Assembly: GCA_003971905.1 (NCBI GenBank)
Contig: RSEE01000006.1
Coordinates: 1-64,000 of the forward strand
DNA from: Moniliella sp. 'wahieum'
Taxonomy: Eukaryota > Basidiomycota > Moniliellomycetes > Moniliellales > Moniliellaceae
Reading direction: 5' to 3'
Length of the DNA: 64,000 nt
Below are positions 34,704 to 46,060 of the stretch, one piece after another. The position numbers and the translations under genes were made by a program. The notes below the pieces were generated by a model. The model was given only the letters and a program-made list of their open reading frames with translations. It made no database searches and was not told the DNA's origin. Every line of letters starts with the position of its first letter. Position 1 is the first letter of the stretch.

Positions 34704-37700
34704 CTAGATACGTTGGAACGCGCCGTTAGGGGGGAAACTAGGAGCCGGATGAGGGTGGACAGTCCCTGGCTGAGGGACGCCATACGCAGCGGAACTAGCT
34801 ACAGCATCGACGCGGGCCGGGGGGACGAGTGACGGATCAGCCGCCGCGGTAGCCAACAATTCCGTGACATCCTTGAGTTGTCGTTGGACAGAATCGCGAT
34901 CATGAGCAAGGTCAGAACGGTAGTGCTCGAGCCGAGTCTGTTCCGCTTCGAGTAGCCGTTCCAACCGCTCAAATTGGGTCATCTTGAGTTCCATCTTGCG
35001 CATTTGAGCCTCCACGATCCGCGCCACTAAGCGCTGACATTCCCTCTCTTCCAACGACGCGAGCACGTGGGCCTTGGCTGCCGCCGCACCCAGTGCGATC
35101 GCCGCCGCGCGCTGCACCGCCGTGGGGGCAAACGTGGTTGGTCTTACTCTGGTTCTGGTTCTGGCTTTGGCTTTGGTTCTCGCTCTCGCTCTCGCTCTTG
35201 CTCTGCCTTTCTTTCTCCGATCGTCGTCCGACTGCAAAGCGACCGGGCCGGTCGGGGGACGTCTCCGTTTCCGTCCCCGTCTCGGCCAGGGCACGTTTCC
35301 GTTTACGCTGCTGGGTTTGGAGCGTATGCAGCGCTGCTGCCGGTACCTCTTCCTGCGCTGTCTCAGCGGCCTTGTGCGTCTCCTCGTCAGGTCCCCTTCC
35401 CGTCTGTTCCGTTTGCTCCGTCTGCTCGGTGTCCATCTTGGTCTCTGTTTCGGCAAGTTTGTCCGTCTCCGACGGGACCGTGTGCGGCTGCGGTTGGGTC
35501 TCACTGGTCGGTTGGGTGCGCTTCTCAACGTCCATATCCATCGAGGTGTCCTTCTGGGTCTCGAGCGAGTCGAGCTGCATTGGGTCCGGGTGGGTAGGCA
35601 GCGGATCAGAGCGCACCAACCTCATTTTGGTTTTCGTTTTGGTTTTGGTTTGACTTTGGCCTTGGCCTTGTCCCTCTCCCAGTCCCTTTTCCAGTTCCAG
35701 ACCCTGTCCCAGACTGTGTCCGAGTTGGTCCAGACGCACGCCATCGGTCAACTGGCCCAAGGCAGCCTGAGCCGCGGACGCCGCGACGGCCGGGAGACAG
35801 CTGTGGCGAGGAAGCGTACCAAGCTCATGACCGGGTTAGCGGCTGATGCGAACGGGAGGCCATCAGCGCGATCGGGGCCAAGTGAGCATCTTCAATGGGC
35901 AAAGAGAGGAATTTGAGCAAACACGCTTCGCGCGATTTGGATTCGACGTGGGTTGCGACGGCGCCCCAATCGTCTTGGTACATCTCCAAGCCTTCGAGCA
36001 GACGAAGAATTTCGTGCTGGGTCCAGCCAGCGGAGTCGGACGTGGTGCCTGCCGTAGGTGCCGTAGAAGCGGGAGGTGGGGCGATACGGATAAAGTTGCC
36101 GGAGAACAAGGCGGGTGGGAACTTCCCTTGCTGGTAGCATCCTGGACACAGCGTGAAGGAGACATTGACTGCCTGGTATCGTTCGGCGGTACAGTCGGTG
36201 CCGCAGGTGGCACACCATTTGGGTTCCAGTTCCAGTTGGGGTTCGGTGTCGGTCGAGTTGGCGTGAGCGGCAGTGGCAGTGGCAGTGGAAGCGTCAGGTT
36301 GGGCGGCTGGGACGAGGGCGGTGGAGCGGTACAGTGCCTGTTGGAGCACACGGTGGGACTCGCTGGTGCGCGCGGTGGAAGTCGCGGGTCAGGTAGGGTG
36401 GGATCAGATCCCTGCGTATCCTGCTTGCCTTGTCCGTTGGGGGGGGGGGCGACGTGCGCGCACGGTACCTGGAGCATCGAGCGTCACGTCAAAGTGGCCT
36501 GTTAACGGAGGCACCAATGCCGATGCCTTGGTATCCGGATCAATCTGGTAATTGATCAACCCCCATTGTTCGAGAAAGGCATGGACGCGGCTCATGGCCG
36601 CCACATCGCCTGCGAGGTTGCGCCGACAAGCGGTAAAGGTAAGGTACTCGCTCGGGTTGAGTCGGAAGGTGTGCACCATAAAGTCGCGGTAGGTCTTGTA
36701 CACGCCCGGATTTTTGGTCCGGCTCGGGACGGGGAGGAAGAATTCGGGCAGTGCGCGTTTTTCCAGCGGGTGAACCTTGGCCAGGTCAAACCATTTCGAG
36801 TAGGAAGGCACGATCACCTCTGGGTCTGGACGGCGAGGAGGTACTGTTGTGCGACCTGTTGTGCCTGTTGCAGAAACGCCTGCTGCACCGCCGCCTCCAG
36901 CGCTGCCGTATCATCGGTCGGTTCTGCGTCCTTGTCCTTCTTCAGATCCGTCGTCCCATCGGTCTTGGCTGGGTCCGCATCCGCATCTTTATCTCCGCCG
37001 GACTTGGCAGACGAGACGAAAGCTTCACCCATCACCACGTCCGCCTCGCCCCGCTCCGCACTCACCTCCCCCTCAGGCTCGGGAACAGGGGGAATGTTGC
37101 CCAGCACGCCATCGGGGTAAGGATCCTGCTCGCTGCGCTTGCCAGGGATGGCCGAGGCAGAGAGATTGACGGCAGTGGCCGGGATGACGCCCACGGTGGG
37201 TTCCTCCACTTCGGACGTGGGTTCACGCGCACGGCGCTTCAAGTTGATGGAGATGCGGGTCTTCTTTTTCTCGGGGGCAGCAGGGGCAGTAGGTGTGGCG
37301 GTAGCAGCTGGAGCGGGTTCCGGTTCGGGTTCCGGTTCGGGCGCGGGTTCCGGCTCGGCTTCGGGCACAGGCTCAGGCGCAGGGGCAGGCGTAGGCGCCG
37401 GCTCGGACGATGTGGTTTCAGGTTCGGACTTGGAGTGAGCATGAGATTGGGCCCTGGCCTTGGCCTTGGACCTGGTCTTGGACTTGGACTTGGTGGTGGA
37501 CGCGACAGGAGCCTTCGCCTGAGTCGGCTCAGTTGGAGATTCGGCCGGGGCCGGATGCGCATCCACAGAGGGTTCCTCATCATTGTCCTCCTTTTCGTAA
37601 TCCTCCTCGTTCATCCACTCGTTATAGGCGACTCCATCGTCGAGCCAACGAGCACTGATGAGCCACGGGTGGGTGTCCACGTCGCGTGCTTGTTCCGGTT

Positions 37701-38592
37701 CGTCGGGCGGGGCGAAAGGGCGGGTGGGCGAGGCGGGCAACCAGGTATCGTACGAGTTGGGCCGATACCATACGTGAATCAAGGTTTTCTTGCCCCGTTT
37801 GGCTACGGAGCGGAAATATTCTTCTTGGGGCCCGCTGGCTTCGCTCGGGTCCGGGTGGAAGAGGAGATGGGTGGCTTCGCTTTCCGAGGCAACCCAGGTG
37901 GCTGCAGACGAGCAAGCAGAACAGAGGCACGCCGCGTTGGTCAGTCCATTTGCTCCGGGTCCGTCCGGGGTCAAGCCAGAGGAGAGGAGGAAGGAGAGGC
38001 GAGAAAAGAGAGGGAGAAAACGTACCTTCGAGCTGGTCGGCCAGGGCCTTGTAATGGTCGATCTGAGCGCCGGTCCAGTCGCCCGAGGCGGCGATGCGCG
38101 GGGTGCGGAGGATGTCGTGCTGGACGAGGCCTGGCGCACGGCCTGGACCAGGCCGCAGTAAAAGGGGACAGCGGCGTCGTCGGCCATGTCGGCCCAGCCG
38201 TGTCTGCGGTGGCTCTGGAGGTAGAGGAGGGCGTGCTGGAGCACGTGGCGGAGGGGCGCGTCGGGGCCGATGGGCGTGGCGGGGCGGGCGGCGGAGACGG
38301 TGGTGAGGAAGAAGTCGGCGGGGATGCGGACGGGGTGGGCGCGGCGCTTGCCGCGTGGGTTGGCGGGGCGCTTGGCATCGTGGCCGAGGCGCTGGTGCTG
38401 GAAGAGCTGGAGGCGGTAGGCGAGGTCGGCGAGGTCGCTGGCGGCGAGCTGGGCGGTGGCGGTGGGGATGGGGAGGGCGGAGGCGGCGAGGGCGGAGCGG
38501 AGCGGCGGGAGGAGGGCGGCGAGGCGGGTCTTGTAGGCGTGGTCGTGGAGGAAGCCCTCGTCGGGCGCGCCGCTGACGTTGAGCTCCGACAT
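34704..38592 (-). CDS. Swi3/Rsc8/SMARCC-type chromatin-remodelling subunit
   Basis: The start MSELNVSGAPDEGFLHDHAY is at 38592. Domain order: an N-terminal helical region; an intron (37902-38024, GTACGT...CAG) joined in phase to ATWVASESEATHLLFHPDPS; a BRCT/chromo-like module (KTLIHVWYRPNSYDTWLP, HPWLISARWLDDGVAYNEWM); an acidic/Pro-rich linker; SWIRM (IVPSYSKWFDLAKVHPLEKR, NPGVYKTYRDFMVHTFRLNP, about 36817-36490); a ZZ-like finger (WCATCGTDC, FTLCPGCYQQGKFP, about 36215); SANT (WTQHEILRLLEGLEMYQDDW, about 36040-35890); a low-complexity linker; and a C-terminal SWIRM-associated coiled coil (EERECQRLVARIVEAQMRKM, then ELKMTQFERLERLLEAEQTR). It ends PNGAFQRI at 34704. This is the SWI/SNF or RSC scaffold subunit, nuclear. 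The presence of the N-terminal module is SMARCC-like. Frame breaks lie near 36400, 35850 and 35150. Confidence 0.85.
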
Positions 38593-38663
38593 GCCCGCAG
38601 CAGCGATGGAGGCGCTAGGAAGCGGGGAGCGAGGAACGCGACGCGCTGGGGGGCAACTGCGGC

Positions 38664-38712
38664 TGACGTCAGCAGCGCCCAACCCTAGCCGAACCCTACG
38701 GTGCGTCACGTG
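38664..38712. promoter_or_regulatory. Compact promoter cluster: CRE, two AACCCTA, CACGTG
   Basis: TGACGTCA at 38664-38671, AACCCTAG at 38681-38688, AACCCTA at 38692-38698 and CACGTG at 38707-38712 all fall within 50 bp, starting 70 bp upstream of the Swi3-like ATG. The clustering is directly visible; the factors are inferred. Confidence 0.5.
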
Positions 38713-38757
38713 TATCGTATATCAGACGCAAGTCACATATATTCCGACTCAAGTGTA

Positions 38758-38808
38758 GATCTATGCAGAGGGTGGATCTATACAGAGCGTAGATCTATAC
38801 AGAGTGTG
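38758..38808. repeat. Three direct 17-bp repeats (GATCTATACAGAGYGTR)
   Basis: Copies begin at 38758, 38775 and 38792 with one or two differences. They lie between the Swi3-like promoter and the 3' end of the T5orf172 gene. Confidence 0.85.
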
Positions 38809-38826
38809 GAGGGTGTACTAAGTGCG

Positions 38827-41800
38827 TTAGGCTACACTCCCACCCATCCGGCGCACCGCATCGAGCCAGCGCACAATGGCCGCCGTGGCGAGCTGCTGGG
38901 GGTCCTCGCCCTCCGCGCGGCCAAAGGCAAACACCTCGCGGTGCACGCGCCCGCAGTCGGCGCACGCCGAGCGCACCCGCTGCGCATACTCGTCCAGCTC
39001 CGTGTGCACCAGGTACTCCCACAGGTGCGACAGACGCACTCCGCGCGCGCCGCGCTCCAGCCCGCCGAGCCCTGGCAGCGCGCTTCCCGCCACTGCCGCC
39101 GCCGTCGTCCCTGTCGACGGGAACAAACCCAGCAGAAACGGTTCGTGCGATGCGCATTGGTCCCGCCACTGCGCGATGCGTTTGTACACGTTCCCTGCCC
39201 TGCCCACCTTGAGCAGCGTCTCTGTCCCACTGCCCCCTCGAGCCGGAACAAGTAGAGGAATCCCTCGGACGCTGCGTCGGCCGCGCGCACCGGACGCGAC
39301 AGGATCGCTCGCAACTTGGCCGCTGGCGGCGGGACTGACATGTGCCGGGGCTGGTCGGGCCGGCGTACGTGCTCTCCCCGCCTCGGCCTCTGTACCGGTC
39401 CCTGTACCGGTCCCAATCCCAGTCCCTGTGCCTGTTCCTGTGCCTGTGCCTGTGCCTGTACCCGGTGGGGCGGGAGGAGAGGTAGTAAAGTAGTCGCCAA
39501 ACGAAAACAGTGTTCCGTCCGGCAGAGCAAAGCCCGAGGAACGGTTGATCTCGGTAATGTGTTGAAAGCAAAACTCGGGCCGAGCTGGGCTGGCCAAACC
39601 AATACTTTCGTCCGCGTTCGCACGATGTCTTGGCACTCTTTTGTTTTTGTTTTTGTTTTTCCTTCCCCCGTGCCCATTCGTTTGCTCTCCCACCTCCTCT
39701 TCTTCCTCCTCTTCCTCCTCCTCATCTTCTTCTCCTTCCTCCGTCGCCTCGTCCGACGAGTCACTTACTACGCACACATCCGACCCCGGACGAAAGTAGG
39801 ACAGGACGGTATCCTTGTGCCGTAAGGGCCGTAACGGCCGCACACCGTAACCGTGCGCGAGCAACGCGTGCCATCCTTCTCACCCCGGCACAGCGGCACT
39901 TGACAGTCCGGGATCCGTCGGGAACTTTGCGGAGTGGACTGCGTCCTGGCCCAGCCGCCCGACGAGGCGGAGAAGGCGATGGCGACGGTGACGGGCGGAG
40001 CAGTGACAGAGGCATAGGTGCAGGTGTGGGTGCGGGTGCAGGTGTGGGTGCAGGTGTGGTGGTGGTAAGACCCGTGGCAGGCAGCGCAGGAGGAGGGAGG
40101 GTGGGGGCAGGTGGGACGGCAGGAGGGGGGGCAGGCACGACAGTGCGCTGCGCTGGCAAACCAGAGGGAGGGCCTGCTCGATGCGGGTGCTGGCGAGCAC
40201 GGGACGCTGAAGCGGGGGTCGGTCGAGCCGGTGCGGGTAGGGCAATGACACTGGGTGCTCGTCGGACGGAGGACAAGGGCGCCCGACGGGAGCCAATGTA
40301 CATCACGCTCGGTGCACGCGACAACGCATCCGTGCCGACTGAGGCGACGGCCGAGTCACCGTCCGAAGGCGGCTCACTCAACGGCGACGAGCTACCCAAG
40401 CTCGCCAAGCCCAAGGTGAAAAGAGAAGGAGGTTCCCGTTCGGGTCCCGAAGCGTAGGCCGCGAGAGCAGGACCACGCGGCGTAGGCTCCGTGGTGCCCA
40501 CGTTGCGTTCCACGGAGGCTGGAGGCTCGGGCCTTGGTACCCTACGCGCCTGATGGTCCATCTGCTGCGCTGCCATACCTTGGTCTGCCACAGCAGCACG
40601 TCGTTCTCGCTCGATTCTCTGGGCGTCAAGTTGGCGTTTCTTGGCGAGGCGCTCTTGCTGGGCACGTTCCAGTTCTTGGCGTTGCGCCCGGCTCGCTCGC
40701 TCGGCTCGCTGTCGAGCTTCTGCGTCGCGCGGGGGCGGCTGCTCGTGAGCCACGCGATCACCTTGTTCCTGAGCCAAACGTGCCGCTTGCTCTTTCGCCA
40801 ACGTCTCGGCCCGCTGCTTGGCAATTCGCTGCGCCTGAGTCTGTTCTTGTTCGTTGGCCAACCGGACCGCCTGTTCCTTGGCCAGCCGTTCCTCCCGTTC
40901 CTTGACTAAACGTTCCTCCCTTTCTTTCGCCAACCGATCAGCCTCTTGTTTGGCTAACCGATCAGCCTCCTGTTTGGCCAGCCGGTCCGCCTCCTGCTTG
41001 GCCAACCGGTCCGCACGTTCTTTTGCCAACCGTGCCTCCCTTTTTTGGCCAGCCGATCAGCCTCCTGTTTGGCCAGCCGGTCCGCCTCCTGCTTGGCCAA
41101 TCGGTCCGCTCGTTCTTTGGCCAGCCGATCAGCCTCTTGTTTGGCTAACCGATCAGCCTCCTCTTTGGCCAGCCGTTCCGCACGTTCTTTGGCCAACCTT
41201 TCCTCCTTCTCTTTGGCGAGCCGATCAGCCTCCTCTTTGGCCAGTCGTTCCGCCCGTTCCTTAGCTAACCGATCCGCACGTTCTTTGGCCAACCGGTCCA
41301 CCTGCTCCTTGGCCAGCCGGTCAGCCTCCTGTTTGGCCAACTGGTCGGACCGTTCTTTTATCAACTGGTCCGCGCGTTCCTTAGCCAACCCCCCCTCTCT
41401 TTGGCCAACCGGTCCGTCCGTTCCTTAGCTAGCCAATCCGCCTGCTCCTTGGCCAGCCGATCAGCCTCCTGCTTGGCCAACCGGTCCGCCTGCTCCTTGG
41501 CCAGCCGGTCAGCCTCCTGCTTGGCCAACCTGTCCGCCCGTTCCTTAACCACCCGATCTGGGCGTTCTTTGGCCTGGTCCGGCGCCCGGCGGACCCCCTG
41601 GGGCGCCGAGCCGAACTGCGGCGCGGCGGGCAAGTCACGGGGCCCGTGGGATGGGCTTGGGTACGTTGGTCACTCAGACCACGGGAATCAAGTTGAGTGT
41701 TGTGGGTGGGAGCGGGACCCAGTACGCCCGGAGCAGGTACCCACCGTTCCCACTCGGCCGGCGTTCGCACCAACGCTTGCGCTACCCGATCGGCCTCGTA

Positions 41801-43247
41801 CCGTGCCCGTCGCTGCTGTTCTACCATGTGGGCTTGGGATTGAGCTTGAGCTTGGGATTGAGCTTGGGCTTGGGCTTGAGCTTGGGCTTGGGCTTGAGCT
41901 TGGGCTTGGGCTTGGGTTGGGCTTGGGCTTGGGCTTGGGCTTGGGCTTGGGCTTGGGCTTGGGCTTGGGCTTGGGCATGCAACGGTGCGTAACCGTCATA
42001 CCCACGTTGTTGTCCCTGCGCGTGGGCCTGCACCTGCGGCGGTCTAGGTGGGTGCGCAACGGGCTCGGGTGGGTCGGCGGGTGGGTGTAGCGGTGGTGCC
42101 GGTGGTGGGGCGGTTGCGGGGAAATGTGGTGGAGAAGGAGGGTGAGGGTGGTGCCAAGGTGCAGAGGAAGGGAGCGGCTGGGTCAGGAGGGCGAAAGGGT
42201 GAGATGATGAGGTGCGGTGGAGTAAGGTTCGGATGGGGAGGGACCACGGACGTGCGCTTGCGCTTGCGTTTGCGGTTGCGTGGCGGTTGGGCTTGCGGTG
42301 GCGGGTGGGGTAGAGATTGGGTATGCGCATGGGTATAGGTGTGCAAGGGGGGGGCTAAGTTCGTGGGCGGATTCGTATGCGCCCGAAGGAGGGGAGGAAG
42401 GGGAGGAAGGGGAAGAGGATGTGCAGCAGCAGCAGCAGCAGTTGCAGCAGGAGGAGGACGAGGGCGAATGGATTGGGGGTGAGCAACGCGGACCATTTCG
42501 TCCCGCTTGTCGCACGTCGGTGAGGGGGGTGGAAAGGGGGTAAGGTGGGCGGGATTGGTCCTTCGTCCCATTTGCCTCGTCTACCTTCTTCCTCGCCTTG
42601 ACCCTCTCCCCTCTCCCTCCCGCTCCCACTGCTTCGCCCACTGCTTCTCGTTCTGCCCCTGCGGCTGCTTCCTCCTCTGCATCTCCATGGGGGGAAGCAA
42701 GTGCCCCGCCCGCGTGAGAGCAGGGGACGGAGGTGGCAGGGTATCCAACGGTGGCGGGGCAGCGCCTTGTCCACCTTGTCCGCCTTGTCCACCTTGTCCG
42801 CCTTGTCCGGCGCATCCACAGGGACCTTGCGCGTGGGGGGGGCAAGGGCGCTGCGGGAGGCTGGGCCGAAACGCGCATGGGGGGTAAGGATGAGAAAACT
42901 GAAAGGCCGAGTAAATGGATTGGTTGTGATGGGCCAAGTGGGCGTGGCGAACGCCATGCAAGCGAGGGATCAACTGGGCCTCGACGGTCGCTGGCCCACG
43001 TGCCGCGCCCGGGGGGGAACAAGCTCCCTCCAGCTGCAGGAGGAGAGGTGGAGGCAGAAGTGGGCGAGCGCCGTGCCGGACGGCGTTGGCGCGGGACAAG
43101 GGACGCGGGCCCCACGAGGTCGGTCTGCAGAGCCGGGTGGAGCGGCCCGGTGCGCGTGCTGAGCGCAGTGCGGTGGTGGTGGCCGTGCGGTGGGTGGCGG
43201 TGCTGCGCGGGCGGCGGGGCGGAGAGGAGGCGGGTGGTGGCGGTGGC

Positions 43248-43279
<32 letters not shown>

Positions 43280-43352
43280 GGCGCCAAGCTGGAGCGCAGC
43301 GAGGCGGGCGGCGAGGCGCTCGTCGGCACCAGGGGGCCTCGACGCCAGGCAT
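38827..43352 (-). CDS. T5orf172 (DUF1766, Mug113-like) protein with long octad-repeat helix
   Basis: The C-terminal part is the fungal T5orf172/Mug113 pattern. A Cys motif VKCRCAGV then, after a one-base break, KDGTRCSRTVTV (about 39900-39850) is followed by an acidic linker, PEFCFQHITEINRSSGFALP, TLLKVGRAGNVYKRIAQWRD, LSHLWEYLVHTELDEYAQRV and CADCGRVHREVFAFG, with the stop at 38827. T5orf172 is a GIY-YIG-like nuclease-fold domain; its role in fungi is poorly known. Upstream on the same strand lies about 0.8 kb encoding some 33 octads of the type AKQEADRL/AKERADRL (40830-41640, three frames). Before that come an Ala-Gln dipeptide run (41835-41985) and a Pro/His-rich N-terminal region. That all these belong to one gene is inferred from continuous same-strand coding character and frame breaks of the usual kind. 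The start (43352 is only an ORF limit) is uncertain, and the 42.0-43.35 kb section is the weakest part. Confidence 0.6.
39400..39475 (-). repeat. Hexanucleotide repeat encoding (Gly-Thr)n
   Basis: Repeats of CCTGTG/CCTGTA on the plus strand give GTGTGTGTGTGTGTGIGTGT on the minus strand, within the T5orf172 gene. Confidence 0.8.
40830..41640 (-). repeat. 24-bp minisatellite encoding about 33 octads (AKxxADRL)
   Basis: Units alternate mainly between AKQEADRL, AKERADRL, AKEQADRL and AKEEADRL. By eye I count 8, 14 and about 10-11 units in three successive frames separated by single-base breaks. Charge alternates along the repeat, as in stable single alpha-helices. Confidence 0.85.
41835..41985 (-). 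repeat. (GCTTGG)n hexanucleotide repeat encoding Ala-Gln/Pro-Lys
   Basis: About 25 GGGCTT or GAGCTT units on the plus strand. On the minus strand one frame gives (AQ)n and another (PK)n, switching where a base is missing near 41925. Confidence 0.85.
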
Positions 43353-43407
43353 GCCGGCCGAGGCGGAGGGGAGTTAGAAGGTGCTGTGGACGAGATGGAG
43401 GCAACAA

Positions 43408-43415
43408 AACCCTAG
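43408..43415. promoter_or_regulatory. AACCCTAG telobox-like element
   Basis: AAAACCCTAGCC between the 3' end of the Lsb6 gene (43455) and the upstream limit of the T5orf172 gene (43352). It probably serves the latter's promoter. Confidence 0.3.
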
Positions 43416-43454
43416 CCACCCATCCACACCCTATATGGGCCAGCGCCACACAGC

Positions 43455-45985
43455 CTACGAAATACACACCAATACCAACGCTACAGCTCTGGTGCAGTTT
43501 ATGCTTATCCTTAGTACCACCAGATTAGCCCCCGCGACCCATCCGCCACCACCCCCGCTCCGCTCCACCACCTGTCCCGCGCCTTCCTCCTCCTCCGCCA
43601 CCGGCAAGCCCATCGCCCGCACGTCGCCCTCCGCTGCCCCTGCCTGCTCTGCCGACGCCGCCGGATGCAGCGACCGCTGCGCTTGCTCAATCACCGCCGC
43701 TGCCAAGTCGGCCTGCAGCACCACCGCCGTCGATGCCAGCCAGCGCACCGGTACCGCCGCCGACGTGGTAGCAGCCGACGCGGTAGCAGCCGACGCAGCA
43801 GCAGCGCCTCCGTTGGGCTCCCCCCTTGGCTCGCTCTGCTTGTCGCGGGCACTGTACCTTGGGCTGGCGCTTGGGCTTGCACTGAGTCTTGGTGTGAGTC
43901 TGGCTCTGGCTCTGATCTGGGGCTGGGTCTTCTTGGTGTTGATCTTTGTCTTGATCTTGACCTTGACCTTGGTCTTGATCTTGATCTTGATCTTGGTCTT
44001 GATCTTTGTCTTGACCTTGGCCTTTGTCATGGTCACCTTCCCCATCAAGGTTTGTCCTTCCACCGCGTGGTGGGGTGGCAGCATCAGGCAGATCCGTCCC
44101 GGGCACGAGAACGGGATCGGGAACGGAAACGGGAACGGGAACGGGAACAGAGTCATTGACCTGGACGTTGGAAGCTGCCTCCGTATCCGCATCCGCCTCC
44201 GCAACCGCATCCGCAACCGCAACCGCATTCGCATCCGCATTCGCATCCTGTTGATCCCACAACTGCTGCTCCACCCTGCCGGCACACCAACGCCACAACT
44301 CATTCGCAGTCATCTCGGCCGAATCCGTCACGACCAATTTCTTCGGCGCGCGCACACAACTCAAATGCGCCTACCACACGTCAGGCAATGTCAGCGCTCA
44401 GCACATACACACACACATATATACACATCACCCCGCCCATGCCCGTCTTGCCCTCTCTTTTTCTTTTCTTTTTCCCCCTGGGGCTTTGTGTGCTCTGCGG
44501 CGTTGGGGCTGGGCTGGATACTTCGAGGAGAAGGCACGTACCGTCCGTTGGGCAGCGCAAGCTTTCGATCAAATTGCATCCCTGGCCCTTGATCACGGCC
44601 ATTTGGTCTTGGAATCGTTGTTCGTCAAAGCCCGGGTCGGTAGAGAAGAGGGAGCGCAAGCTAGCTGCGAGTTCGTGCCACCACACGGGGTCCACCAAGC
44701 GGGGCAACAAGCGTTGGCGTAGTTGAGGTGAGAAAGGATGTGCGACCATATCGGCCGGTAACCAAAGCCATCCAAATGGGTACTCGCGCATTCCCTTTGG
44801 GTGCGAATGCGGGAAGGACAAGGACGAGTCAATAGCGCCAATTTTCATTTCCCATTCGCCTGAACTTTCCGAGCGCACACAGCGCACCATCGCATTGTCC
44901 AAGCCACGATCGGTGTTGCGCATCAAATAATCCAGCACCACCAACTGTTCCATCTGCAACCGGAAACTCTGCATCAGCGCTGGCGTCCATACAAACGTGT
45001 CCGACGTGGGGACCGAGGGGAGAGAGTGGATAGGGACATGCTGAGAAGCAGGAGGTAAAGGCACAGTCGTGGGTGGCGGGGGTAGCAAGTCGGCCTGGTC
45101 ACTTGAATCACGTTTGTGTTCTCGTTCTTGTTCTTGTTCATGTTCATGTTCATGTTCATGTTCATGTTCATGTTCACGTTCATGTTCTTGTTCCGCGTGG
45201 GCTTGGCCTTCGCGTCGAGCGCGATCGTGGGCGCGTGTTCGCGGTCCAAATCGCGTTGGAGCTCAGCGGCCTTGCCGGGCCAAGGATGTTTGGCGGAGGA
45301 ACTGACTCAAGGTCTGGTATCCATGGAGAAAGCGCTGGTAACTGCCCCATTTGCTGGGCAACGGTTTCCCTCCGCTTGGGCCTGGCGGTCGTGGAGGGAG
45401 TAACAAAATGCCGGGCTGGCCAAGCTGACGAGTTGGGTGGGGGGCACGATGCCGAGGCCCAAGTGGTCGTCGAGGCGAGAGGCGCCGACTTCGCTCAAGT
45501 AACTAAACGAGGGCACAGGCAAGCGCGGCCCATGGCCCACCACAGGTACTTGCCTAGCACTTGACGTTTCGGGTTCATTTCGCCGTACGGCTCTTCGTCT
45601 TGTGGCTTGAACACGCCGACGGGCAAGGTGGTCCAGACCATCTCGTCGTCCTCCTGGGCCGCGTCGGCGGGGAGAGGGACGCGTGCGCGGGCCAAGTAGG
45701 AGCCACTGGAGCCCTGGGCGATGAGTTGGGGATGCACGCCGTTGGCCATCGCCTGTCGCACCGCCTCGATCTGTCGAGGAAGCCCACGTCGTCGGCGGCG
45801 TGCGGGTAGTGGTGCGGGGGGGCGAGGAACACGGCGCCGGCCGTGCCGGGCACGACTTGGGGCGTGTCGGGGGGGGACGACGCAGGGACGGTATCATGGG
45901 CGGTATCAGGGGCAGTGGCAGAGATGGTGGCGGGGGCAGTGGCCGAGGCAAGGAAGACGCCGCCGGGCCCAAACACGCTGAGCAC
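43455..45985 (-). CDS. LSB6: Type II phosphatidylinositol 4-kinase (Lsb6)
   Basis: Kinase elements in order: AMANGVHPQLIAQGSSGSYL (nucleotide-binding loop), PVGVFKPQDEEPYGEMNPK (catalytic Lys), GKYLWWAMGRACLCP, then a one-base break and YLSEVGASRLDDHLGLGIVP, PPTQLVSLASPAFCY. A Met-Asn repeat insert follows. Next come FRLQMEQLVVLDYLMRNTDR with GLDNAMVR (catalytic loop D-x4-NTDRGLDN), KIGAIDSSLSFPHSHPKG (DFG-equivalent) and REYPFGWLWLPADMVAHPFS. An intron begins near 44546 (GTACGT). The tail (PKKLVVTDSAEMTANELWRW, then Asp-Gln and Ala runs) ends at 43455. The family makes PI4P on trans-Golgi, endosome and vacuole membranes. The Cys-rich CCFG-like palmitoylation stretch of many type II kinases is replaced here by LWWAMGRACLCP. 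Divergent with LRO1. Confidence 0.85.
45134..45192 (-). repeat. (TTCATG)n microsatellite encoding (Met-Asn)n in LSB6
   Basis: About nine GTTCAT units on the plus strand give an NMNMNMNMN run on the minus strand, between the two kinase lobes. Confidence 0.85.
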
Positions 45986-46060
45986 CGCCGAGGGGCGGGG
46001 GGACCACCATGGGCGTCGGCGCAGGGCGGTGGGGGGCGAGCAGGCAGAGTCCTCAGCCTG

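Noticed and set aside
36751..38688. 645-residue plus-strand ORF
   Set aside because: It is the complement of the Swi3-like gene, which has SWIRM, SANT and an in-phase intron on the other strand.
42048..43528. Gly-rich plus-strand ORFs including a poly-Gln run (about 42424)
   Set aside because: Low complexity; no domain; same-strand continuity of the T5orf172 gene on the minus strand is more convincing, although this part is weakly supported on either strand.
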